Counted from the stretch's first letter, positions 11,539 to 24,135 are shown. The stretch: DNA of 64,000 nt from Bombardia bombarda (GCA_030512295.1 JAULSR010000004.1:992001-1056000), one strand, 5' to 3'. Notes: a model not told the origin generated them from the sequence alone. Translations and numbers: made by a program.

Positions 11539-14379
11539 ATGGAGCATGCCTCATGTAATGTCATCTATGTGGATCGCACAGTAAGCGAGGACCGCTTCAT
11601 TCGAGGGGACGCGGATACAGTCGGCAAAGATAAGACTGAGTGGGAGTCGGCGCACATTGCAGAGAACGTAAAGCTTCTACTAGATGTATTTGGCGAAGGT
11701 ACGTCGGTTTGGCACAAAAAAACACATGAGCAGGCCTGATTCTAATGATGAGATGCAGTGCACCTGTGCAGCACTGGAGGTGCCTGTCTAACCCAATGGC
11801 TCAATCTCCAGGATGTTTCAATGGTCGACCTAAAGCCGACACTTATTTTGATTGATACGCCGTTTCAGGAACAGTTACCCGATAGATCCCGCTCGACGAG
11901 CCCTTCACCGGATTCTCCTCCAGACGAGGACAGCGAAAACCACGAGGAAGAGCTATATGGGTTTGGCTTGCTACGGAGGATCAAATCCGAGTCATACCTA
12001 CGCAACTTGTCAAGACTAGTTGTACCAATATCGATTGTCACTTATCCAGGATACGAGTTTCCAGCAAGTACCGATATCGCTGGTGGTTTCAAAGGCGACA
12101 ATTCGAACACCAAGCTGTATTATGGCTCGGTTCACAGTCGCACAACAGCCAACAGGAGGATGCTTAAGAAATGCCTTGATCTGGGCGCCACCGATGTCAT
12201 GGCAAGTCCTATGAATGGCAAGTGCATCAATAACCTCGAGGTACATGCATATCGTGCCCACAGAGATGCTGCTCGAGACCAAAAGGCATTCATGGAAGTA
12301 CGGCGAGGCCGCAAGCGTTCGTGGGTCGGCATCAATGACGAAAAGCCATTTGCATATCTCCGAGAAGCTATGGTTTCAGGCCTCATGAATGGTATCTGCC
12401 GCATAGACGACCAAAATGAAAATTTGCTGGGAAATTTCAAGATTTCTGTTTCTGCTGAAAAGCATGCCGAAATCTCGTTGGCCATCAGCCAGTGGCACTT
12501 TTGCGCACATGACTTCTCTGATGATGAGTTGATTGTTGCGGCTGCTCTTATGTTCAAGCACGCCTTGTCCATGCCAGAGTTGGAGTCGTGGCGGATACCA
12601 ACAGGTAAGTGCAAAAGCCATTAATGTTTGTCTGTTTGTTACCACAGCCCATTGACAGACAGCCTTTTCAGACCAGCTGCACGGATTTCTCGCCGCCTGT
12701 CGTGGAGCCTATAACGGGTTCGTGCCATACCACAACTTTCGCCACGTAGTAGATGTATTGCAGGCAACCTTCAACTTCTTGGTCCATATTAGGGCGTTGC
12801 CTCCTTATCCGCATTCCAACAATCCGCCTCCTGTCGTACAACCAAAGTCACCGATAGCTCTTCTCTTACACCCATTTGAAGCGCTGACGCTTCTCGTCAC
12901 GGCTATTGGCCACGACGTCGGACATCCCGGAGTTAACAACGGCTTTTTGGTGACACTGAATGCACCGCTCGCTCAACTATACAACGACCGCTCTGTTCTG
13001 GAATCATTCCATTGCGCTGCCTACTCTCAAATTCTACGGAGATATTGGCCATCTGCCTTCGGTGACAGCAAGATGCGCAGCCTTATGATCAGCTCTATAT
13101 TGGCGACCGATATGGGTCTCCATTTCGATTACATGAAAAGGTTGAAGGATCTCCAAGACAAGCTGCGGGAGAAAAATAGTACGGAGGCTTGGGAAGGGCG
13201 GATGGTTGATGAGCAAAGGGCTCTGGCATGCGCTCTTCTCATCAAATGCGCGGATATCAGTAATGTTGTAAGTGAAATCGATCGATATCCTAACGATTTT
13301 TCATCTAATCACAACCACAGGCACGAAGGCATGACACCGCCGTCCAGTGGATGCATAATCTGTCGGACGAATTTTCACGCCAAGCTTCAATGGAGACCGA
13401 ACTCAAAATACCGACGTCACTTGCAGTTCCACCAAAGAAAGAGCTGCTCGCATTGGCCAAGGCACAGCTGGGCTTCATGAACCTATTTGCTCTTCCCTTA
13501 TTTCAGGGCGTGGCAGACATTTTGCCCGACATGCAATACTGCATGGATGAGCTACTCTTAAACAAGAGTTTGTTCGAAAAATGTGTGGCGAACGAGCTAC
13601 AAGTACAGAACCCCACTAACGAGTCACTTCAAAGACCCGAAACAACCACCCTCGAGATAAGAAGTGTAAATACGAGCGCGGAACCAAAGACAGAGTCTCA
13701 GCCTACAGAGCAAGAAGTCGGAGCTCCCTCGAGGGTGGTTGAGACTCAGGACTCGGCCGAAATGGGCGCCACTGAACATCAACCCAAGCCAACCGAGAAA
13801 CGACCCCGTGTTTCTGAACCAACAGGTAGACATGATAATGTTAATGGGATGACGACATCGTTTGATACCGTGGCCGACTTTGCCCGCAGCGATCCATTTC
13901 ACGTTAATGATGATGGTAAGGCTCAAGGCCCAGTCAAACAGAGGCGCAGCGAGACTACTGAAGGAAGCTCGGCGCCTTGCTCTGGCGATTGGGCTTCGCA
14001 AGCAACCAGCGCAACAACGGGCAAAATGCCACTATCACCCAGCACACAAGGCACCAGCATCGTCAGTAGGGATTCGATGGACCGGCCGAGCAGTGTTCAG
14101 CTTGCAGTCATCACAGCCCCCGAGTCAACAACGACGGTGCCGGAGTCGGTACAGAGCCAAACTGAGTTGAAAGTTGACGGCAGGCGGTTAGTCGCTGACA
14201 AACCCCTGTTGAATGGACATGCCGATGGGCCTGAGAAGAGTCTTGAGGTCGAGGCGGAACACGGCAAGTCGCTCAAGAAGAAGCCCAGTCGGTTTAGGAT
14301 CAATGGTCTGCCTTCCTTCTTTAGCAGGAAACATAAGTCGTCAAGTCCGCCCAGTCAAGCTGCCGACACGGCTGGATAG
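11539..14379 (+). CDS. PDE2: 3',5'-cyclic-nucleotide phosphodiesterase (high-affinity cAMP PDE, PDE2/PdeH type)
   Basis: Hydrolyses cAMP to AMP and so damps protein kinase A signalling. Exons are 11539-11698, 11759-12604, 12672-13267 and 13321-14379, giving 886 aa; all junctions keep frame. The start at 11539 gives MEHASCNVIYVDR; an in-frame ATG at 11422 would add 39 residues and cannot be excluded. The HD-type catalytic domain runs from about residue 336 to 620. It shows HNFRH (H356, H360), HDVGHPGVNN (H416, D417), an ESFHC-type motif and CADISN (D530), the expected metal-binding set. The last 300 residues are Ser/Thr/Pro-rich with no domain and end in a Lys/Ser-rich tail. Introns are 60, 67 and 53 nt. 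A very long pyrimidine-rich region lies upstream, which fits a highly regulated signalling gene. Confidence 0.93.
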
Positions 14380-15158
14380 GTTGCGACAAGTCGCGATAGG
14401 TTGCATACTGGCAAGAAGAGACGACACCACCCTGTAAGATTTTATCGACCAGCCCCCGCAAGGGAGCCAGCACTTCAACTCTCAGAGTTGTCAGAGTCGC
14501 GCTTCGCGATGCGGCTGTGAGAGAACATGGCTTGGTCTATTGCTTGGGGTCCCCGAGATCATTAATGGGCGAATGGGAAGCTCGAGCTTTATGCCACTTT
14601 TATTAGTCACCACTATAAGCCACTCCATCATGCCGCCCCCGAGGATATCGTGGGTTGAGCGGAGGTGGATTTGTACGAGTTAGGAAAGACCGCGCTACAT
14701 TTTGCTTACCCGATTTTGTGTGTACAAGTATTTAACTGTGAAGGGGAGGCTCATTGTCATGCCTCCTCCTCATATTGGCATTCTTCTGTTTTTGTTGTTT
14801 TTGTTTTCACCCGCTCTGTTCATACCTGGTTTTGGCGTTCAATTTTTATCTGGTTATTACTATGAAACTGCGCTGCTGAAAGGGGTCTCAGTCAGGCGCA
14901 GGCTTGTCACGCACACCCATTTTCTTGGTATTGTAGGATCAGGATAGGGGGGGGGCAGGAGGAGACAGAAACGCGGAGGAGGGATGGATGGATGGACGGA
15001 CGGAAGGACGGTGATTGCGCGCCGTAGGGAACTATTTTATGGAAGAAATGAAGCGACAGCCACTTGATTTGCTGTAGTATATATATACGTATAAACAAAC
15101 GAGCAAACAAACAAAGCAAACAAACAAACAAACAAACAGACAGACAGACAGACAGACA

Positions 15159-15189
<31 letters not shown>

Positions 15190-16028
15190 AGCAGGAGAAG
15201 CGAGACTCAAGGCTGAAATTGAGCTTGGTCTGTCTATTGTGAAGTGTTGGAGGTAATTCGATGTGTAATTTTTTGAGGAGGACTGGGGTATCGATGACTT
15301 TGAAGGAGGCAGGAGTAAAAGAGAAATAAAGAGGGACTGAAGGACAAGGGGTAAGAGAGTGCATGCATGGTCTGTGGTTTCGGGGATGAGGTATATTTGG
15401 GAGGTGGTTCTTGCTCTCGTCTGTTTTCGTTGGCTTAATTCAAGGCGTGTGTGTATATTCTCTGATAATACCGGTGAACAACTGTTGAAAAGGGGAATAA
15501 CCATACTGACTGCGTCTGTTTGATTGTCTATATTACGGGGGGGGGAAATTGGACGGAGAAAATAGGACTCCAATAGATTGCAGAAAGACTGGAAGTTAGG
15601 GTTGTCAAAAGTAGATAATCAATCACCTTTACATACTATCCCTCGAAGAGATTTAAATCATGAACAACTTGTTACTGTACACCTTCACCTCAACCATTAT
15701 TCCTACTCGAAACACCAAGATTCGCAGTCATGTTCTCAACAAACAATACAATTATCAGCTATGGAAACTAATGTTACGGAAAACAATGTGCCGTCTAATA
15801 CGCCGTGTTCTGCCCAATGTTACAAAAGCCCAATCAGTCCACTCAAGCCACCAGCAAAGTAGTAAACGAGGGGGTGTGATGATAATGATAATGATAATAA
15901 TATAAAGTCATGTACTTGATGAATCCTGTGTTCAATCCTGTGTTCAATCCTGTATTCCATTCGTTCGTCCATCCTATGAAGAACAACCCACTTACTATGA
16001 TAGGCGATTCCTACCTATTCTATCTGAT
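14380..16028. other. Intergenic, convergent 3' ends of PDE2 and carboxypeptidase Y
   Basis: Holds both 3' UTRs and a compound tetranucleotide microsatellite at 15094-15187. No other gene is seen; open frames over the repeat only translate the repeat. Confidence 0.7.
15094..15187. repeat. Compound CAAA/CAGA tetranucleotide microsatellite
   Basis: On the + strand CAAA units (about 15094-15136) pass into CAGA units (15137-15187), with single-base interruptions near 15113 and 15159. It lies between two converging genes and looks like one tract that diverged by one base per unit. Confidence 0.93.
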
Positions 16029-17739
16029 CTACTCAAACCACTCACCACTCAACCACCTGTTGAGGAAGTCAAGCGACGACTCAGGCTGGTCCATGGGCAC
16101 CATGTGGCCGGCGCCGTAGATCTGTATAAAGGTGAAGTTGCCAGCGGCCTTGACCTTTCCGTACTCCTTCTTGGCGCCGGCAAGGGTCAGGTCACCGCGC
16201 GAGGCCTTGTTGAAGGCCCTCTTGCCGGGCCACTCGAGCGCCTCGGTCCACGCCTGGTTGCCGAGCCAGTTGCAGATGTAGTCAGCATCGCCGGCATAGA
16301 TGAGGACGGGGATCTCCTTGAGAATGTTGGGGACGAGGCGGTGGAAGGGCTGCATCCAGTCGCCCTGGAACAAGAAGTTGCGATTGATGTCAAAGTTGCA
16401 GCTGTCGTAGCCCGAGACCTCGACGCCGAGCGCATCCATAACATCCTGCTTGTTCAGGTACTCGCTGATCCAGCCCAGAGCGCTATAGCAGAGGTTGCTG
16501 CTGTCCTCGCACTTGCTGCGGATGTCGTAGACGTTCTGCCCGGTCTTCTGGTACGGGCCGATCATGGCGTTGTTACAGTAGATGGAAGCGGGGACACAGC
16601 TCCATACGCTGCCGCTGTCGTAGCAGTTCTTGATGAGAGACTGGCACCGGGGCAGCGCATTGTCCATGCTCTGGCACTCGGACTCGTCGAGGACGGCAGG
16701 GTAGCCGCCATCACCGCAGGCCATGGGGCGGTAGTGCTCGTACTGAGTATAGCCGTCCGTCAAGCCATTGCCAATCAGTACCGACTTGAGGTTGATGTTG
16801 CGGTTCTTATGCGACAGAATCTCCGAGGCGAAAACGGGGATGTAGTGACCGGCATACGACTCGCCGGCAATGTGGAAGTCTTGCTTCGCGTATTCGGGGA
16901 ATTGGTGGAAGAAGAGGGTCAGCAGCGCGTAGACGTCCTTACCGGCAGCGACGGTGTTGCTGACGGAGGAACCGGAGTAAGAGTATCCGACGTTGACGGG
17001 CTGGTCAAGGAAGATGACGCTGGCATTGTTGTTCCAGCTCCACTCGTTGTTGACAATCTTGAGCTTCTTGTCAATCGACGAGGGGCCAAGCTCAAGGAAC
17101 AGACCGGTGAGCGACGAGCAGCCAGGGCCGCCGTTGAGCCACAGGACTACGGGGTCGTTCTTGGGGTCGTTGCGAGACTCGAAGAACCCTGGAACTCTGG
17201 TATTAGTCCATTTGTCGCTGAAAAAGAGGCAATGTCAATCAAGACTCACAGTAGAACAAGTGCTTATCGGCGGCCTCATCATCCAAGTAGCCACTGAACT
17301 GCTTGACACTATCAACACCGAGCTTGGACGGGTCAACCGACTTTACGCGCAGGTTGTAGTCCTCGATGCGGCCGTCAACCTCGCGGTGGCTGTCCTTGCC
17401 GTCGGTGTCCTGCACCCACAGCTTTTGCACGTCGGCACCCTTGACAACGTGGTCCCAGTCATGGCGGCGCTTGTGTGGCTTCGGCTTGCTGAGCCAGGTG
17501 GGGTGGTCAAAGGCGCTATCAGGCACGAGCATCTTGATCTCGTCCCACAGGGCCTTGGTCTTGAGGTCCATGCCCTTGACGGCATCCTCGAAGCTCGCCG
17601 CATCGGCAAACGCCTCGGCAAACGGCCTCATGGCCTCGTTCGCCTTGCTGAAGCCATCCGAGAGCACATGCTGGGCCTGGTCCTGGAAGGAAGCCGCCGA
17701 GGCAGCCCCCAGAAGGAGGGTTGAGGCGGCGATCCTCAT
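16029..17739 (-). CDS. CPY1: Carboxypeptidase Y, vacuolar serine carboxypeptidase (S10)
   Basis: Vacuolar exopeptidase that removes C-terminal residues. Exons are 17250-17739 and 16029-17188 with a 61-nt intron at 17189-17249, giving 549 aa, the normal length for fungal prepro-CPY. The start MRIAAS opens a signal peptide ending near an Ala-Ala-Ser run. A propeptide of about 120 residues follows, rich in Asp, Lys and Arg. The mature part shows LNGGPGCSSL (oxyanion hole), GESYAGHYIP (catalytic Ser), YAGDADYICN (catalytic Asp) and GAGHMVPMDQP (catalytic His), plus several Cys for disulfides. The intron splits the Trp of a conserved FYWFFESR stretch. The gene is divergent from SBDS. Confidence 0.97.
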
Positions 17740-19089
17740 TGTGTGATACTGTTTGTGTTTTTGTTTCTGATTGATGAAACCAGCAGAGAAAATGCGCGCA
17801 CGACTTGTGTTGATGAAGAATGGATGAGGGAAAATGGGTGGAATGGAAAGCTCGGCGAGATAGTGAAAGACGGAGAGCCGGAGAGATGGAGAGAGAGAGA
17901 GAGAGGGTGGTGTGCGCAAAGAGAGCTCTGGGGAGCTCAGTGGTAATGGCTGAAACGAGCTCACGCCGGACCCGGCAAGAACCCCCCCCAAGGATTAGGA
18001 TTAGGCAGGTATTGGATGCGCCACTGTTCGTTGTCTGGGTACCTTGCAGGCTGGCAGTCACGAGGCGGGTGCTTTGGCACAAAAAACTGGGTAGCGCGGT
18101 GTCTGAAGATACCTTGCCACCCAAGCCCACCTTAGCTTCCTTCCCATTGCGGTACATCGATTCCGTTGACGTACACAGTATGTCAAACGTAATTCATAAA
18201 CCACCTAGATTCTAGCTGAGAAGCAAGTGCGGTTCTAGACCTTAATTGTCGGAGAATACCTCTTTTTTGACCTCTGCGCGGCTACTCGGCTGGTAACGAA
18301 AGATGGAATGAGACAGGTACCGGGTTAATCATTTTCTGTCCAGACCTTATCCTCGTGGACGTGGCGCCAATCAAGCGGTTCCACCCACCTCAGCGTTTAA
18401 ACTGATAAGCTTCGTCATTCATGTGAACCACCACATTATCCAGGCCAGCACTTACCATCCTCTTCAATGATCGCTTCAGTGTCTCAAATCATAGGAATTT
18501 CTAGCATACTCAGGTTTCCTTCACTTCCTTAATTGGCATTGTCAGCAATCTCTCAATCAGTCAAAGCCGATGGGGTGGATTTGGGGCATTTGAGCGACCT
18601 GACGCGTTGGAGGTGCACAGGAGGCGGTTAGTCAGCCACGTACTACTAGTCCAGTAGTTGGCGGGGCGATTTTGACTCATGATGAATGAACGGTAGATGA
18701 ACCCCAGAATGGATCCCGCCCAGTCCGTCTCTAGTGAGGTTCCACGCCTGGACTGGGCTGAGCTGGGCCTGGTCCCGTACTGGTCTGGGGCTTGGCTTGG
18801 GCAGTGGGCTTGGGCGAAATGGCGGGGTAAAAAAAACAGATGGACATAAAAGAGAAAAACGAGAGTTACTTGTAAATCATATTACAAACGTCTAGAAAGC
18901 TGAGATACTTTGAATTTGTATTTTTGAACCCCACCACCACGGAATTCTCTACATAGAACAAGCACATCGTCCCGCGAAATCACCATCGTCCCAACTTCAA
19001 CGTCTCAGACAGACAAATATCTACACAAACAAATCCCTTACCCCTCCCTCCTCCCACCAGCAACCACAACCACAACCACAACCGCCAAG
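17740..19089. other. Shared upstream region of carboxypeptidase Y and SBDS
   Basis: 1.35 kb between divergent starts. It carries a GA-rich tract near 17884-17906 on the CPY side and a C/T- then CAACCA-rich leader near 19030-19089 on the SBDS side. No gene is seen. Confidence 0.6.
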
Positions 19090-19533
19090 ATGGTGATCCA
19101 GCAACCCTCCAACCAAATCAAGCTCACAAACGTCTCCCTCGTGCGTCTCAAAAAGGGCAAGAAGCGCTTCGAGATCGCCTGCTACAAGAACAAGGTCATG
19201 GAGTGGCGCTCCGGCATCGAGACCGACCTCGACAACGTCCTCCAGATCCCCTCCGTCTTCCTCAACGTCTCAAAGGGCCAGACCGCCCCCACCTCGGAGC
19301 TCACAAAGGCCTTTGGCAAGGACGCTTCGGTCGACGACATCATCCTCGAGATCCTCAAAAAAGGCGAGCTCCAGGTGGGCGAGAAGGAGCGCTCCGCCCA
19401 GCTCGAGCGCGTCCACAACGAGGTCGTCGGCATCGTCGCTAGCAAGCTCGTCGACCCCCGCACCAAGCGCGTCTACACCACGGGCATGATCGAGAAGGCC
19501 CTCGATATGCTCAGCTCACAGGCCCATAGTAAT

Positions 19534-19570
<37 letters not shown>

Positions 19571-19634
19571 GCAACAACAACAACAACAACAACAACAATA
19601 GCAGTAATGGCGCAAAGGAGATCATCACAACAAA

Positions 19635-19681
<47 letters not shown>

Positions 19682-20172
19682 CAGCAGCGCCGAGCAGCGG
19701 CACCGCCACGCCGGCGACAACAGAAAATGAGGAAGGCAAGCAGCCCGCCCGCCCCGCCAGGGAGCACATGTGGACCGGCGTCGTCACCTCCAAGAGCGCA
19801 AAGAGTCAAGCCCTCGAGGCCATGAAGGCCCTGATCGCACATCAGCCTATCCCCGTCGCTAGGGCCCGCATGAGGTTGAGGATCACCTGCTCCACGAGCG
19901 TGCTCAAGCAGGTCGTCAAGGGGCCAAAGGCTAGCAAGGAATATGGAGGCGATGACGAGCAGAAAAAAGCACTAGCTAGCACAGTTAAGGACAGGATCCT
20001 TAGCTACATCGAGATAGTCGAGAACCAGGACGTGGTAGGCTCTGAGTGGGAGGTCATGGGTTTCGTAGAACCTGGCGCCTTCAAGGGTCTGTCAGATTTC
20101 ATAGGCGGCGAGACAAAAGGCCAGGGAAGACTCGAGGTCTTGGACATGGCCGTCACACATGAAGACGACTAG
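19090..20172 (+). CDS. SDO1: Ribosome maturation protein SBDS/SDO1 with an Asn-rich insertion
   Basis: SBDS works with the GTPase EFL1 to release eIF6 (Tif6) from nascent 60S subunits in the cytoplasm. One exon, 360 aa; the start has a good context (GCCAAGATGG). The N-terminal FYSH domain covers about residues 10-105 (KKRFEIACYKNKVMEWR, then LQIPSVFLNVSKGQ). The middle domain starts near 108 and includes GMIEKALDMLSSQ. The third domain follows near 235-345 (SAKSQALEAMKALIAHQPIPVAR in two conserved pieces). Orthologs are about 250-265 aa; the excess is an insertion at about 145-232 made of three Asn runs coded almost only by AAC, with a short GAKEIITTK spacer. It lies between conserved helices of the middle domain. 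No introns are needed. Confidence 0.95.
19531..19680 (+). repeat. AAC trinucleotide expansion inside SBDS
   Basis: Two main AAC blocks (about 19531-19600 and 19637-19680), separated by sequence coding GAKEIITTK. AAT/AGC interruptions at 19567-19571 and 19598-19605 suggest an old tract. On the other strand it is a GTT tract. Confidence 0.93.
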
Positions 20173-20586
20173 GAGAAGAAATCATGATTCCCTGACCAGA
20201 TATATACCCACACTCGGCAGCGCTGCTTTATAGAAAACTCTTTTTAGCGTGCAGCGTCAAAAAAATATTACTTTTCGTTTTCCTGTTCATTCATGTTGTT
20301 TGGTCATGTCTTCATATTGCAGATGGCATCAATCACTAACAAGAAACAACCACAGGTCCTCTCTTGCTGTTTATGCCTGCGCCTTTTTGACAATGCTGTG
20401 AATGTGTTTTTTTCCTTTTAGAAATCCGCGAGTACCCCTGCTGGCCATTGCTAACTAAGCACAAGTCTCGCAAGGCAAAAAAATCAGCCCGACCCGTCCA
20501 TGACCACCCTAAAGCCTTGGGGATAACACCACGAAAAAGCCAGGTACAGCAGTGCCAAAACGATCCTGCACTCATCCCGGAAACGC
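20173..20586. other. Convergent spacer between SBDS and RPS18
   Basis: 414 bp holding the 3' ends of both genes. No further feature was recognised. Confidence 0.7.
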
Positions 20587-21795
20587 TTAACCACCCTTCT
20601 TCTTCGACACACCGACGGTACGGCCGCGACGACCGGTGGTCTTGGTGTGTTGACCGCGAACGCGGAGTCCCCAGTAGTGGCGGAGACCACGGTGAGCGCG
20701 GATCTTCTTCAGGCGCTCCAAGTCATCACGGAGCTTAGAGTCGACGCCGTTGGCAAGAATTTGAGAGTCCTTGCCATCGACAATGTCGCGCTGTCTGTTA
20801 AGGAACCACTGTTTACGCCGTTAGGAGCTGTTTGAGAGATTGCATGCCAGAGACAGGCTGTGCGGGCTTACCGTGGGGATCTTGTAGGCAGTGGGGTTCT
20901 GGATGATGGTGACCAGACGCTCAAGCTCCTCAGAGGTGAGCTCACCAGCTCTCTTCTTCAGGTCGACATCGGCCTTCTTGCAGACCAAGTTGGAGTAGCG
21001 ACGACCGACACCCTTGATCTTGGTCAAGGAGTAGACGACCTTCTGCTTTCCATCGACGCTGTTGTTGGTGATTAAAGTCAGCAACCAGATCCCCTGACCA
21101 CATCATATCCCATGTGTAATGCCATCGCCGGCTCGGTGTCCGAACCCGGCAGCCGAGAACCCATGGTTGCTCCTAATCCTGGAATACGTACTTGGTGTTC
21201 AACAGACGAAGGATGTGGTTGAAGTTGCTCTGGATGACTGTTAGCATGCGCTCTTGATCTTGGCTTTCGTGTTATTGCAAAAAAGAACATGCGTCTCAGC
21301 GCTTGCTGGTCTCCTCTCCACAGCCAAAGCACTTGCTTCTTGGCCGTCAGGTCCTGGTGTCGTTAGAGATGTCGAAATTGAACCGAAGTCGATATCGAAT
21401 TGGCGCCGGCTACGCAACTGCAAGTGCATGCCCTTCTTGAATGTTCCATCTCCCACATCCCCAAATGGCCGGTATAGCTGCTCGGCTCAGACATCTTACA
21501 GCTGGTATCTCGACAGTCGAGTTGCCTCCTCCGCATGAAGGTGGCAAGCGGTGCAGACTCTTTTGCTTCGTAGATCGCTTATCCAAAGCGCCGCGTTCGC
21601 GCTGTTTGGGGCGAATGTCGAGGTTGCGTACCGGTCGTATCTTGGTAAGAGTCGCAGGATCACCACCCGGCGGAAATGGCGAAAAACGGGGAAGGAAGTT
21701 TGGACGAGACGACGCAGGAGTGTTCTTTTTGCGCGGACATATAGAAAATCGCTTCTGGGGTTAAAACGTACCTTCTCGCCCGACACCAAACTCAT
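20587..21795 (-). CDS. RPS18: 40S ribosomal protein S18 (uS13)
   Basis: Component of the head of the small ribosomal subunit. Four exons: 21772-21795, 21192-21229, 20872-21058 and 20587-20808, giving 156 aa, the usual length. The protein starts MSLVSGEKSNFNHILRLLNT, continues VDGKQKVVYSLTKIKGVGRRYSN, and ends GRRGRTVGVSKKKGG. Introns are 542, 133 and 63 nt with GT-AG ends. Exon 1 is only 24 nt, just the start of the protein. The unusually long intron 1 is typical of highly expressed ribosomal protein genes; no snoRNA C/D boxes could be found in it. The gene converges on SBDS, another ribosome-biogenesis gene. Confidence 0.97.
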
Positions 21796-23072
21796 ACTGG
21801 GCAACTATTTCGAAGCGGTGATGCCTCGATATCGTTGATTATGATTTTGGTTGTGGTGGTCGTGTTTGAGATTCGAGAAACCGGCCACAGCGAATTTGAG
21901 CCTCGCTAGTTTTCGAGATTTGTGTGCGGTCACGTGGTGGGGTTCAGACACGGGGACCGGGTCAAAGTGGGTCCTTGGATTTCTGTCAAGCGCCGCCCTT
22001 CGAAAATCATGGGGGTTTTTTATCTGGCGCTTATAACTGGCCAGCTGGCAGCTGGTTTTAGCCAAGTAGCAGAACATAAACTTGCAGCTGCCTCATTACC
22101 TCGTTCGCTCCTGATCCACAAGTCCAACTACATTTTATTTATTTTAAACCAAAAACTTCCACACCCGAGTCTTCCAAAAACACCTCTGGCAGTTCTCCAA
22201 ACTTGGCGAGTCTGGGATAAACCCCAGCGTGTCTGTCACATCAATACGCAATGGATACTGGAACTATGTTCTGTCCTGTTTACTACGTTACGGATACTAT
22301 GTTTCTACTTTCGAAAATAGTCGATGGCATAGTCTATTCTTGGTGCATCACGCAACTATTGATCGGTAAGAAGGCGTGGTCAGGAGTCAGATATCTGTCT
22401 GGCTGTGAAGCAAAGCACCACCGGAATCATGTTAAGCTGCCAGGTCGGAGGACCACATCGCCTTGTGTGCACAAGTGACTTCAACCCCCCAATCCACCCA
22501 ACCAGCCGTCTTCTGCTTGATTCGGTCAACTATCACAGTGGTTGATCTTGAACCAGGATGCGCCTCTACATGAGTCTGCGTATTAGACGAGAACGAACTC
22601 GGCAATGTTTTTTGAGTACGGGACCTTCTTAAGCTTTTCGCATGGAGGCTCTTTCGTAATTTATCTGTTGCTACATCCTGATGATACTCCTTCTGTCTAC
22701 TCGTTATGTGTTGCGCAAAAAGCAAAAGCCCCAGCGTTCTTCGCTCCAAGTCCAAATACTTCCAGACGCGGATGGATGCGTAGGCGATAATGGCATTCTT
22801 CCTACGAGGAACCTGCCGCTGTCTCTTACCCTAAGATGGCCGAAAATACCGGATGTTGATTCGGATCCGTCCTTAATTCCTTCCTGTGTGGCCCCTTTCC
22901 TGCCTTATTTACCAACAATGCGGTTGCAAAAATTCCACGCGAATCATTTACCTATGCAGATACCACATCCCAAACGTCCCATCCCAAACCTTCTACTCAC
23001 CCGCAACATCGGTTGCCTTGTAATCGTTCCTTCCGTCATGTACTCTTCCATGGCAGTGGGCTAAGCCCACAC
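21796..23072. other. Intergenic, upstream of RPS18
   Basis: 1.28 kb. The part next to RPS18 is its promoter. The rest holds no frame with family features. The minus-strand frame at 22432-22755 lacks an ATG and looks random. Confidence 0.6.
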
Positions 23073-24135
23073 CTACTGGTCTTGGTCCTCAATATCAAAT
23101 CCGGCCGGTCGTGGAAGCTTAAGCTTCGTCCTGAGCATTACCTGGAGACTGGCTCTCTCCTCGTCGCTTCGGCGGGCTCCCTGTCTTGCCTGCAAGTGCG
23201 TGACAGACACATTGTTCATTCCTCTGATGGTCAGCAGCTCATCAATGCCGCGAGCCTCGGCTAGGCGGGGAGGCTTCAGTGCGGTGAAGAACAAGCGCAT
23301 CTCGTCTTCGCGAGGTGTAAGGTATGCAGTCGTTGACCTCGAGATGACAACCTCTAGATCCTTGAGGCCTAAACACTTTGCGAGCAAGGCAAAGGCCTGG
23401 TCAGACGCAGGCCCAGTCCAGTGGACCTTGACACTGCGGAGTGACTTTCGCAGGATGGGGTTGCTCTTCAGGCCATCACGGAGCTCGCAGCTGCACGTGA
23501 AATGAAGGGGGGCTTTCTGGTAGAAGAAGTCGAGGAATTCGTTTTTGACTTTGCTACATGTCTGGGCCAGTGCCATGTCGACCCTACGTGACTGGCAATA
23601 AGTCGGCGGGGTGTACCCGGAGCAGTGACAATTCGACTTCTTCGGGAAAGAAACCACTCCACCGGCTCGAGAGACGAGCTTTTCGGCATACTGGGTGTAC
23701 ACTTTCCGTCGTATTTCGGCCGGAAGCTTCATGAGAGGGAAGCCGCTCATGATTGGCGGCTTGTCTTGAAAAAGGAAGACGACCACCTGTTAGCTTCTCC
23801 TGGCCGTTGGGGACAGAGAAAAGGCAGGACACCAGAAGGTATTCTAATAGCTTACCGGCGGCTGTGAGGATGTCGGTGCAGGCCTGGATAATGTCGACAC
23901 AGTTCTTGACTTCAGTGGGCTGTTTTCGCATGATGGAGGCGCACTTGGTGATAGTGTCGGTGACTGCCTTGCGCATGTTTGTCGACAGACGAACAATACG
24001 GCCGAGCTCGTCCTGGTCGATCCTTCTGAGTTTCCAATCATCGTGTGCCCGGAGGAGGATCTTGGCGTTCTCGGAAAGCCCGAATCGACTGTGCAGGTTC
24101 AGCATCTGCTGGGCGTAAAAAGTTGGCGCACTCAT
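23073..24135 (-). CDS. Orphan protein with fungal LPxEIR (F-box-like/2EXR-like) motif
   Basis: Exons are 23856-24135 and 23073-23764 (intron 91 nt, GTAAGC donor, TTCAAG acceptor), giving 323 aa. ATG at 24135 is the first in frame. The first 95 residues are helical and unlike any family I know. The centre carries FPLMKLPAEIRRKVY, the motif that opens many fungal F-box-like or 2EXR-like proteins. Next comes a Cys/His-bearing stretch (SNCHCSGYTPPTYC), then a helical part (RVDMALAQTCSKVKNEFLDFFYQ) and an SVKVHW/LEVVIS segment typical of those families. No catalytic motif is visible. It could be a substrate adaptor, but that is only suggested by the motif. Splice sites support a real gene. Confidence 0.75.

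Noticed and set aside
21230..21771. snoRNA inside RPS18 intron 1
   Set aside because: No TGATGA and CTGA pair in the right order, and no clear H/ACA hairpins by eye.
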